A stretch of DNA of 19,662 nucleotides from Magnetococcales bacterium (GTDB lineage Bacteria > Pseudomonadota > Magnetococcia > Magnetococcales > UBA8363): assembly GCA_015232865.1 (NCBI GenBank), contig JADFYU010000043.1, forward strand, positions 1 through 19,662, read 5' to 3'. The notes under the pieces are model-generated. The model had not been told where the DNA came from and made no database searches. It saw only the letters and a list, made by a program, of their open reading frames with translations. Positions 7,558-14,460 of the stretch are shown here, one piece after another (position 1 is the first letter of the stretch; each line of letters begins with the position of its first letter). A program made the position numbers and the translations under genes.

Positions 7558-8330
7558 TATTTGCGAACCAAGAAATTAACAAACTGGTCTTTGCAGGTTG
7601 TATAGGTTTGGCACAACAGGTTGCCGCCCGTGCCGTATAGCTCCAAAACCGTAAAGCCTATTTCTTCCAGTTGTTTGACCTGAAATTCGGGCTTGACATA
7701 GCAAGTCAACATGCTGTATCGGTGGGCCGAATCGTTGATAATCGCATGATCTTTTCCAAACTCCTCCAGTCTCTTGTTTTCCCTGACATTGTTCTTAAGC
7801 AAGAGATATTCCTTCAGATTTTGGTACATTCGATGAGGATTCAAGCTCACTTTCAGACGAGGAGCACCTCCTCCTCTATGAAGGTAGAGGTTGTAGTTAT
7901 GGGAAGAAAAGAAAAAACATCCACCACTTTTAAGTACCCTGAAGATCTCTCGCAAAGCCTGAATGCGGCCTTCCATGTTGACGTAATCGATACCATTGAA
8001 CGAAAAGATGATAAAATCCATACTGTCATCTTCAAATTGTTCCAGGTTTCTTGCATCACACACCATAAAATGATTGCCATATTTCTGCTTGCAGATTTCA
8101 ACCATCTCCTCCGAATAATCCACACCAATGTATTGATCGGTTAATTCCATGAGGAAAAAGGATGTTCGGCCTGCCCCACACCCAATATCAAGAACTTTTT
8201 TATTAGCTATCTGATTATAATATTTCAATAAAATGACAACCTCATCCGTACTGAGGTATATTTTACTATAATCTTCTGAGCCACTCCATTCATCAAAAGA
8301 GCTTTTATTGATCTGCATAACCATACCCAT
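7557..8330 (-). CDS. Class I SAM-dependent methyltransferase
   Basis: About 257 residues from the ATG at 8330; TTG at 8375 and ATGs at 8324 and 8318 are also possible, and none has a clear ribosome site. Motif I is KVLDIGCGAGRTSFF, the acidic adenosine-binding residue is in YIGVDYSEEM, then CDARNL, and the post-core segment is FSFNGIDYVNMEGRIQALRE with SGGCFFFSSHNYN. It is a paralogue of the protein at 17752-18471. The substrate is unknown; a sugar hydroxyl or amino group is likely given the aminotransferase just upstream and wbqC downstream. The 62 bases before the earliest TTG hold a short frame that may be a lost 5' end. Confidence 0.85.
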   Translation of the reverse strand: MGMVMQINKSSFDEWSGSEDYSKIYLSTDEVVILLKYYNQIANKKVLDIGCGAGRTSFFLMELTDQYIGVDYSEEMVEICKQKYGNHFMVCDARNLEQFEDDSMDFIIFSFNGIDYVNMEGRIQALREIFRVLKSGGCFFFSSHNYNLYLHRGGGAPRLKVSLNPHRMYQNLKEYLLLKNNVRENKRLEEFGKDHAIINDSAHRYSMLTCYVKPEFQVKQLEEIGFTVLELYGTGGNLLCQTYTTCKDQFVNFLVRK

Positions 8331-8368
8331 CTGTCTTTTTATTGCAGGCAAACTCCTGTGGACAATCT

Positions 8369-8437
8369 TTAACAATCATCTGCCCCCTCACATACATACT
8401 TCAATCTTTCCTGATAGATTTTGATATTTGAATCCAT
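8369..8437 (-). other. Short 22-codon frame after the aminotransferase (possible remnant or leader)
   Basis: ATG at 8437-8435 follows the aminotransferase TAG with no gap (TAGATG). AAAGGG lies 6 bases before it, a better ribosome site than any start of the next methyltransferase has. It reads MDSNIKIYQERLKY then VCEGADDC and stops at TAA 8371-8369. It may be the original 5' end of the methyltransferase gene cut off by a frameshift, a remnant of another gene, or a leader frame for coupling. No family recognised. Confidence 0.25.
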
Positions 8438-9550
8438 CTAAAGCCCTTTATGGAGGAATGAAATGACATCACAAACAGCTAAAATCTCCTCTTCATCCAT
8501 ATCATGATAACTGGGAAGATTAATGGCCCGCGTCGCAATATCGGCAGCGATGGGGCCTATTGAAGAATCTTCAAACATGGGCAGACTGGACAAGGGGTAA
8601 AAAAAGACCCGTGCATCTATGTTTTCAGTTGCAAAACGGCTTTGCAGTTGCTCCCGTGTCACACCGAGGCCAGCATCGAACACCACCGTCGGCATCCAGG
8701 CCCCATTCACGACCCCGTCCGGCTCCGGGTTTATCGAAAGGCCGGCAAGATCTTTCAAAGAGTTACGATAAAACTGAAGAATCTCACGCTTGCGACCGAT
8801 CAACTCATCAATTCGCTGCATCTGGGCACAACCGATAGCCGCCTGAATATTGGACATTTTATATTTGAAGCCAATCTGATCGGGCCAAAACTGTTTGTTC
8901 TGTTTGCGATCTCGCCCGTGGTTGGAGAGGGTCAACACCTTCTCATATAGATTGGGATCACGGGTCACAAAAAGCCCCCCCTCCCCGGTGGTCAGCGTCT
9001 TGGTTCCATGGAAGGAGAAACTGCCAAACACGCCCATACTGCCGGCCCGCTTTCCCCGGTAAACCGAACCGATGGCTTCAGCCGCATCCTCAATCACCGG
9101 AATGTCATAGACTTCTCCGATCTTTAGCAGTTGCTCCATATCACAGAGGTTGCCATAGAGATGGACGGCAATAATGGCTTTGGTTCGGGGTGTAATCGCC
9201 TCCTCCACCCGTTTCGGGTCGATACACCAGCTATCTGGAAGAATATCGACAAAGATCGGCGTCGCCCCCAGATGAACAATCGGGGCAGCGGTGGCAATCC
9301 AGTTGCTATCAGCCAGGATCACTTCATCTCCCGGTCCGATTCCCAACGCCGCCATGCCCATGTGCAAGGCCCCCGTACAACTGGAAGTGGCTATGGCATA
9401 CTCTACCCCGAGATGCGCTTTAAAAGCATTCTCAAATCGGGCGATATAGGCATAACACCGATCTCCCCATCCGTTGCGGGCGGCATCGGTGGCATAGGCA
9501 ACCTCCAACTCGGTAATCGAGGGCTTGGTATAGTGAATTCTGGGTTTCAA
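8438..9550 (-). CDS. DegT/DnrJ/EryC1/StrS aminotransferase, perosamine synthase-like
   Basis: Product of 370 residues, normal for this PLP-dependent family that converts 4-keto (or 3-keto) nucleotide sugars to amino sugars, usually with glutamate as donor. The Schiff-base lysine is K184 in SFHGTKTLTTGEGG, and the PLP-binding aspartate is D155 in PVIEDAAEAIG. GDEVILADSNWIATA and the later IGFKYKMSNIQAAIG are also family hallmarks. The KTLTTGEGG context is closest to GDP-perosamine synthases (Per/RfbE), which act at C4 of a 4-keto-6-deoxy sugar. The start is TTG at 9550-9548 with GGAG 8 bases before it; the first internal Met is far inside the fold. The substrate is not certain: the locus makes CDP-4-keto-6-deoxyglucose but no GDP-mannose enzymes are present. 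Confidence 0.9.
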   Translation of the reverse strand: MKPRIHYTKPSITELEVAYATDAARNGWGDRCYAYIARFENAFKAHLGVEYAIATSSCTGALHMGMAALGIGPGDEVILADSNWIATAAPIVHLGATPIFVDILPDSWCIDPKRVEEAITPRTKAIIAVHLYGNLCDMEQLLKIGEVYDIPVIEDAAEAIGSVYRGKRAGSMGVFGSFSFHGTKTLTTGEGGLFVTRDPNLYEKVLTLSNHGRDRKQNKQFWPDQIGFKYKMSNIQAAIGCAQMQRIDELIGRKREILQFYRNSLKDLAGLSINPEPDGVVNGAWMPTVVFDAGLGVTREQLQSRFATENIDARVFFYPLSSLPMFEDSSIGPIAADIATRAINLPSYHDMDEEEILAVCDVISFLHKGL

Positions 9551-9598
9551 TTTAGAGGCTCCACTCCAGAGTAAGAAGTTCGACTTTCAAGCACACAA

Positions 9599-10828
9599 TC
9601 AATCGGTTATTTCCAGGGTCGGGATAGCGGTTACAAACCGTCCGCCCCAAGCACCGATATAACTCAATTGGGTCATGATCTCCTCTTTGATATTCCAAGG
9701 CAGAATCAAGATATAATCCGGTTTTTCCACTTTGATACGCGCCTCCGCAACGATGGGGATTCGGCTACCGGGCAGATATTTACCCTGTTTGAGCGGACTT
9801 CGATCGACGACAAACGGAATCAGATCGGATCGAACACCGGAATAATTCAACAAGGTGTTCCCCTTGGCCGCTGCCCCATAAGCAGCCACTCGCTCCCCTC
9901 TGGCCTGCACATCCAACAAGAATCGGATCAGATCACGCTTGACCCGGTCGGCTTTTGCCTGAAAACCCAAATAGTAGTCAGGGGTATTCAAACCGGCCTG
10001 AACCTCCAACTCCAACAGTTTTTTCACCCGCTCCTGGGTCAGGTGGTGTTGAGCATCACTCCGCTGGGCAAAAACGCGCAGACTTCCGCCATGGGTCGAA
10101 TGTTCTTCCACATCAAAAACAGCCAGACCGTTTTGGCTAAAGATTCGTTGGACAGCCAGGAGAGAGAGATAAAAGCTGTGTTCGTGATAGATGGTATCAA
10201 ATTGATTGTACCGTATTAAATTCAGCAAGTGGGGAAACTCAAAGGTGGCAACCCCACTGGGTTTCAGCAAGATGGAAAACCCGGAGACAAAACGGTTGAT
10301 ATCCGGCACATGGGCCAAAACGTTGTTGGCCACAATCAAATCCGCCTGTCTACCTTGAGAAAGCAATGTCCTGGCCAGGGAGTCGTTGAAAAATTCTTCA
10401 ATAATCGCAACGCCCCTATCCCGTGCGGCCGCAGCGGTACTGGCGGTCGGTTCGATTCCCAGACAAGGAACATGACGCTTTTGGAAGTATTGCAGCAGGT
10501 ATCCGTCATTGGCAGCCACCTCCACCACCTGACTATGGGTGTTCAAGCCAAACCGATCGACCATATCCGTCACATATCGTTCGGAATGGGCCAACCAGCT
10601 CTTTGAAATACTGCTGAAATAGGCATACTCCGCATTAAAAAACCGATCGACATCGGGAAGATAGACAATCTGCACCAACCAACAGTTTTCACAGACCATA
10701 ACCCGAAGAGGAAACCACAACTCCACCTCGTGAAGAGCTTGCTCCGTGATATAAGCGTTGGAGGGAGGGGAACTACCTAAATCAACCACCGGCAGACCAA
10801 GAACAGCGTCACAATGTCTACACTTCAT
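9599..10828 (-). CDS. Sugar C-methyltransferase with N-terminal zinc-binding domain (TylC3/NovU type)
   Basis: Product of 409 residues from ATG 10828; a TTG at 10843 would add 5 residues, but MKCRHC is the usual beginning and GGGG lies about 8 bases upstream. Zinc ligands are probably C3, C6, C46 and C49 (MKCRHC, VMVCENCWLVQ; Pfam PF08421 type). The SAM-binding core shows VVEVAANDGYLLQYF at about 102-116. The motif YHEHSFYLS (H215-E216-H217) matches the catalytic histidine region of TcaB9/TylC3-like enzymes, which methylate C3 of 4-keto-deoxy nucleotide sugars. The C-terminal third (VAAYGAAAKGNTLLNYSG) is the PF08484-type domain. Between the epimerase/GT2 pair and the aminotransferase, it probably adds a branching methyl to the CDP-4-keto-6-deoxy sugar made by RfbF and RfbG. 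Confidence 0.9.
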   Translation of the reverse strand: MKCRHCDAVLGLPVVDLGSSPPSNAYITEQALHEVELWFPLRVMVCENCWLVQIVYLPDVDRFFNAEYAYFSSISKSWLAHSERYVTDMVDRFGLNTHSQVVEVAANDGYLLQYFQKRHVPCLGIEPTASTAAAARDRGVAIIEEFFNDSLARTLLSQGRQADLIVANNVLAHVPDINRFVSGFSILLKPSGVATFEFPHLLNLIRYNQFDTIYHEHSFYLSLLAVQRIFSQNGLAVFDVEEHSTHGGSLRVFAQRSDAQHHLTQERVKKLLELEVQAGLNTPDYYLGFQAKADRVKRDLIRFLLDVQARGERVAAYGAAAKGNTLLNYSGVRSDLIPFVVDRSPLKQGKYLPGSRIPIVAEARIKVEKPDYILILPWNIKEEIMTQLSYIGAWGGRFVTAIPTLEITD

Positions 10829-10867
10829 CCCTAAAATCCCCAAAAGAGAGAGAGAACCAAAGTCCTG

Positions 10868-11734
10868 TTACGAGCGGATTGAGCTGCTCATGAGCCGGAT
10901 CACCCTTTTTATCTGCCCCAAGAGGGGACGGTAGAGATGAAAATAGGAGAAAAGGCTGTAATAGAGGCTAAGACGCTCCCAAAGAGAGAGTTTGAGCAGT
11001 TTGGTCAACTCTCTGGTCGCTTCGGCACAATTGGTCGATTGATGTTCCTGCTTGTGCTGGGCAGAGGAAGAGTAGTTTTGTTTGTGAATCCTCTTTTTGA
11101 ACAAAGACTCAGGAACCACAAAAAATGGCCCCAATCCCGCCAGATACCGGAGGCAATAGACATCCTCATAAATCCCCCGTCGAAATAGAAAAAGATCGTC
11201 GAAAAGAACCGCCCGTCGGATGACGCCATGAATGAAGTTGGAGGAAGACTGAAAGGAGATCCGTTCTCTTCGGCTCATCTTTTTCATGGCCAGAACATGA
11301 TCAATCGACTGGACATACTCATCCATCTCTCTTTTGGATCCCTTTTCATCAATAAAGTCATACAGACTGAAGCCAACTGAAATCTCGCTGTTTTTTTCCA
11401 TCTCAGCGATAATTTTTTCAGAAAAGGTGGGTTCCCAGATATCATCATGGCCAATTAATGCAAAGTATTTCGCCTTTTTGCTCAAAACCAGAACCTGCGA
11501 GGCATTTTTGTTGATGCCCTGGTTGCTCTTTTGACGAAAATAGACAATCCGTGAATCCTGTCTGGCAAAGCTTTCACAGATCTCCTGGGTAGCATCCGTT
11601 GAAGCGTTGTCTGAAATGATCAGGGAAAAATCTTTGAATGTCTGGGCAAGAATGGATTGAATCGTCTGTGAGATAAAGGCCGCACCGTTATATACCGGCA
11701 ATCCGATTGCCAACATCGGGGCATCAGGCTTCAT
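10868..11734 (-). CDS. GT2-family glycosyltransferase (GT-A fold)
   Basis: Product of 288 residues. The N-terminal domain is classic GT2: MLAIGLPVYNGAAFISQTIQ, QTFKDFSLIISDNASTDAT, and the DXD-equivalent GHDDIWEP (D97, D98), which binds the metal and nucleotide-sugar diphosphate. The C-terminal half carries EDVYCLRYL, in the position of the family's catalytic-base region, and ends in a basic tail (LLGQIKRVIRLMSSSIRS) that may lie on the membrane. AAGGA lies about 8 bases before the ATG. It sits between the epimerase and the C-methyltransferase, so it may transfer the sugar they make. The donor is not shown by sequence. Confidence 0.9.
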   Translation of the reverse strand: MKPDAPMLAIGLPVYNGAAFISQTIQSILAQTFKDFSLIISDNASTDATQEICESFARQDSRIVYFRQKSNQGINKNASQVLVLSKKAKYFALIGHDDIWEPTFSEKIIAEMEKNSEISVGFSLYDFIDEKGSKREMDEYVQSIDHVLAMKKMSRRERISFQSSSNFIHGVIRRAVLFDDLFLFRRGIYEDVYCLRYLAGLGPFFVVPESLFKKRIHKQNYSSSAQHKQEHQSTNCAEATRELTKLLKLSLWERLSLYYSLFSYFHLYRPLLGQIKRVIRLMSSSIRS

Positions 11735-11780
11735 GATGATCTTCCTTTTCGCTCAGAATGATTCTGTTGCAAAATCGCTT

Positions 11781-12359
11781 TCACACGACTCCCAAATCCA
11801 ACCCTTGAAAATCAGAACTCAACAAGGGGTGCCCGCAATCCCGATCCGACAACTCCGTGATCTCTTGCGGCCACCGGATACCGAGGCGAGGATCACGGAC
11901 GTTCAATGCCCGCTCTGATCCGGCCTGGTAGGGGGCCGTATGAAAATAGAGCATTTCACACCCGGCTGTCAGCGTCTGAAATCCGTGAGCAAACCCTTCT
12001 GGGACAAGGAAAAAAACCGGCTTCTCCGCATGGAGCACTGTGGCATGCCAGTGCAAAAAGGTGGCAGAGTTCCGTCGTAAATCCACCGCCACGTCAAACA
12101 CCTCTCCACGTAGACAGCATACCAATTTGGTTTCGGCATAGGGCGGAAGCTGGTAATGCAACCCCCGCACAACGCCCTGTTTGACGGTCAGAGTCCGGTT
12201 TATCTGAACAATGTTCCGATTGGCAATGAGTGGTGCCAGTTCATCTGCGCAGAACATCCGCTCCAGATATCCCCGGCTATCCCCGATGGGCCTGCGATGG
12301 ATGAGCTTCACCCCCTCAAGGGGCGTGTCTTGAACGTCAAAACGTCTGCTCACAGCCAA
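11781..12359 (-). CDS. rfbC: RfbC/RmlC-like nucleotide-sugar 3,5-epimerase
   Basis: Product of 192 residues, normal for RmlC-type cupin epimerases that invert C3 and/or C5 of a 4-keto-6-deoxy nucleotide sugar. The catalytic base is H68 in VRGLHYQLPP, with K78 in ETKLVCCLRG and the partner acid probably in SDRD near 171-174. VPEGFAHGFQTL is the usual cupin motif. Tyrosines Y138 and Y144 lie where the acid tyrosine is expected. The start is either TTG 12359, overlapping the end of rfbG, or GTG 12353, which forms a GTGA overlap with the rfbG stop. Directly after rfbF and rfbG, its substrate is more likely a CDP sugar than dTDP-4-keto-6-deoxyglucose. Whether it acts at C3, C5 or both cannot be told from sequence. 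Confidence 0.88.
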   Translation of the reverse strand: MAVSRRFDVQDTPLEGVKLIHRRPIGDSRGYLERMFCADELAPLIANRNIVQINRTLTVKQGVVRGLHYQLPPYAETKLVCCLRGEVFDVAVDLRRNSATFLHWHATVLHAEKPVFFLVPEGFAHGFQTLTAGCEMLYFHTAPYQAGSERALNVRDPRLGIRWPQEITELSDRDCGHPLLSSDFQGLDLGVV

Positions 12360-13438
12360 TCGACCCCCATGTACTCCCGGATCTGGGAGAGACTGACAGC
12401 GGCCATATCCTCGTTATTGGTCCAGGCTCGATGCCACTCAACCGTTCGGGAGAGAGCCTCTTGCAATGACCACCGGGGTCTCCAACCCAATTCACTGTAT
12501 GCCATGGAGCTATCCAGATGAAGCAAGCCGGCCTCATGGGGATTGCCGGATGAAGATTCAAACTCGACCCTGGCCTGCTCTCCCCACAACCGAGCCACCA
12601 ACTCAGCCACTGCTCCCACTGTCGCATTCCCCCGGATATCCGGACCAAAATTCCAGGCCTTGGCAAAGCCTTCACCCCGCTGGCTACCGAGCCTCTCCGC
12701 CAGGAAAAGATAGCCCGACAACGGCTCCAGAACGTGCTGCCAGGGACGGACAGCGTGGGGAAATCGCAACCGAACAGGCTCCCCTTTGGCAAACGCACGC
12801 AAACAATCAGGCACCAGTCGATCTGCCGCCCAATCCCCCCCGCCGATCACATTCCCGGCACGAACGGAAGCGATCTGGGCTTTAAAGACTGCGTTTTCAG
12901 CAAAAAAACTGGCTCGGTAGCTGGCCACGACAATCTCAGCCGCCGCTTTACTGGCACTATAGGGATCGTGACCACCAAGGGGATCGACCTCCCGGTACGG
13001 GTATGACCACTCCTGGTTCTGATACACTTTGTCCGTGGTGATCAGAAGTGCGGACTGAATCGACTCCACCCCTCGAATGGCTTCTAAAACGTGCGCCGTA
13101 CCCATGATATTGCAGTTCAGGGTTGCCAACGGGTTCCGATAACTCTCTCTGACCAAAGGTTGAGCGGCCAAATGAAACACCACCTCCGGTTGAGCCTCGT
13201 CAATGGACCGCTTCAGGGATGAGAGATCCGCCAGGTCGGCCCGAACATCAGAGGACAAGCGTGTTTTGAGGTGCGTCACATCGAACAGGCAAGGGTGGGT
13301 CGGGGGTTCCAGAGAAAATCCATGAATTCGGGCACCCAACTCATGAAGCCAAAGAGCCAGCCACCCCCCTTTGAAACCGGTATGTCCACTGATCCAAACC
13401 GAACGATCCCGCCAGAATGAATGGTTGACATTCACCAT
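12350..13438 (-). CDS. rfbG: CDP-glucose 4,6-dehydratase
   Basis: Product of 362 residues from ATG 13438, close to the usual length of RfbG/DdhB. It converts CDP-glucose to CDP-4-keto-6-deoxyglucose with bound NAD. The Rossmann motif is ISGHTGFKGGWLALWL (G18, G21, G24), the active-site threonine segment is LITTDKVYQN, typical of CDP-glucose dehydratases, and the catalytic YXXXK is Y160-SAS-K164. A longer frame begins 26 codons upstream, but that part lies over the rfbF coding end and the true N-terminus should lie just before RSVWISGHTG. The chosen ATG overlaps the rfbF stop as ATGGTGA, so the two genes are translationally coupled. Confidence 0.95.
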   Translation of the reverse strand: MVNVNHSFWRDRSVWISGHTGFKGGWLALWLHELGARIHGFSLEPPTHPCLFDVTHLKTRLSSDVRADLADLSSLKRSIDEAQPEVVFHLAAQPLVRESYRNPLATLNCNIMGTAHVLEAIRGVESIQSALLITTDKVYQNQEWSYPYREVDPLGGHDPYSASKAAAEIVVASYRASFFAENAVFKAQIASVRAGNVIGGGDWAADRLVPDCLRAFAKGEPVRLRFPHAVRPWQHVLEPLSGYLFLAERLGSQRGEGFAKAWNFGPDIRGNATVGAVAELVARLWGEQARVEFESSSGNPHEAGLLHLDSSMAYSELGWRPRWSLQEALSRTVEWHRAWTNNEDMAAVSLSQIREYMGVDWL

Positions 13439-14202
13439 TTTTTCCAAGGAGCTTTCCCTTCTTCCCACAGTTGGGTCAGCATGTTTTTGTCCCTCAGAGT
13501 ATCCATGGGATGCCAAAACCCCATATGCTCATAAGCCATGAGCTGATTGTTTGCCGCCAACTCCAGCAGCGGAAAGCCCTCCCAACTGACCTGATCCCCC
13601 TCAATCAAATCCAGACATTTGGGTGACAACACAAAAAAACCACCATTGATCAAGCCCCCATCTCCTCTCGGCTTTTCCATAAAGCCGGACACCTCTTTTC
13701 CTCGTAATTGCAGGGCGCCATATCGCCCAGGGGGTTGAACAGCGGTAATGGTCGCCCATTTTCCATGAGCTTTATGGAAAGCAATCTTGGCGCTGATATC
13801 CACATCCGCCAAACCGTCGCCATAGGTAAAACAGAAGGCTTCATCCTCTTGGATGTGGGGTGCAATGCGTTTAAGGCGTCCGCCGGTCATCGTCTGCTCT
13901 CCGGTATCCACCAAGGTCACCTTCCAAGGCTCTGCTTTCTGCTCGTGAACCTTCATCTGATTGTTTTCCATGTCAAATGTCACATCAGACATGTGCAGGA
14001 AATAGTTGGCAAAATACTCCTTGATGATATATCCCCGATATCCGCAGCAGATGATGAATTCATTGACCCCATGGGCGGAGTAGAGCTTCATGATATGCCA
14101 GAGGATCGGCTTATTGCCAATTTCAACCATCGGCTTTGGCTTCCATTGAGTCTCTTCGGAAATCCGGGTTCCGTATCCACCCGCTAAAATGACGGCTTTC
14201 AT
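13432..14202 (-). CDS. rfbF: Glucose-1-phosphate cytidylyltransferase
   Basis: Product of 256 residues, matching the usual length of about 257. It makes CDP-glucose from CTP and glucose-1-phosphate, the first step of the CDP-deoxysugar route. The nucleotide-binding signature is MKAVILAGGYGTRISEET with KPKPMVEIGNKPILWHIM. FTYGDGLADVDI holds the metal- and sugar-phosphate-binding aspartates, and GFMEKPRGDGGLINGGFFVL is typical of the enzyme's central part. AGGG lies about 8 bases before the ATG. It is the first gene of the long minus-strand series, with the promoter presumably in the divergent gap to the oxidoreductase gene. Confidence 0.96.
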   Translation of the reverse strand: MKAVILAGGYGTRISEETQWKPKPMVEIGNKPILWHIMKLYSAHGVNEFIICCGYRGYIIKEYFANYFLHMSDVTFDMENNQMKVHEQKAEPWKVTLVDTGEQTMTGGRLKRIAPHIQEDEAFCFTYGDGLADVDISAKIAFHKAHGKWATITAVQPPGRYGALQLRGKEVSGFMEKPRGDGGLINGGFFVLSPKCLDLIEGDQVSWEGFPLLELAANNQLMAYEHMGFWHPMDTLRDKNMLTQLWEEGKAPWKKW

Positions 14203-14460
14203 GAATCATGCCCTGACATAAATTGTAGTACGTTCAATAATAAATGGAATTATCCCTTTCCGAGATTCATGTAGCAAGGATATTCTCAAGCAAACGGGCG
14301 GGGAAGATGAATCATCTCTTTCCGAACCGCCCATATTTCCTCGTGAGTTGATTTATTTCAGGAAACGAGTCATCACCTTTTTTGTATATAATGATTATAT
14401 CCAAGAAACCGGGAACGGTACACCGAGCCGATTCAAAAAAGCCATAAAGGGTAAAACAGA
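14203..14460. promoter_or_regulatory. Divergent promoter region between rfbF and the bi-domain oxidoreductase
   Basis: This 258-base gap feeds both long gene series. At 14386-14400 is a perfect 15-base palindrome, ATATAAT-G-ATTATAT. It holds a consensus TATAAT for the + strand (14387-14392) and another for the minus strand (14394-14399). I see no consensus -35 for either. AAAGGG lies about 9 bases before the + strand ATG, and AGGG before the rfbF ATG. Confidence 0.45.

Noticed and set aside
12337..12798. A 153-codon minus-strand frame within rfbG
   Set aside because: It lies in another frame of rfbG, whose motifs and length are fully accounted for.
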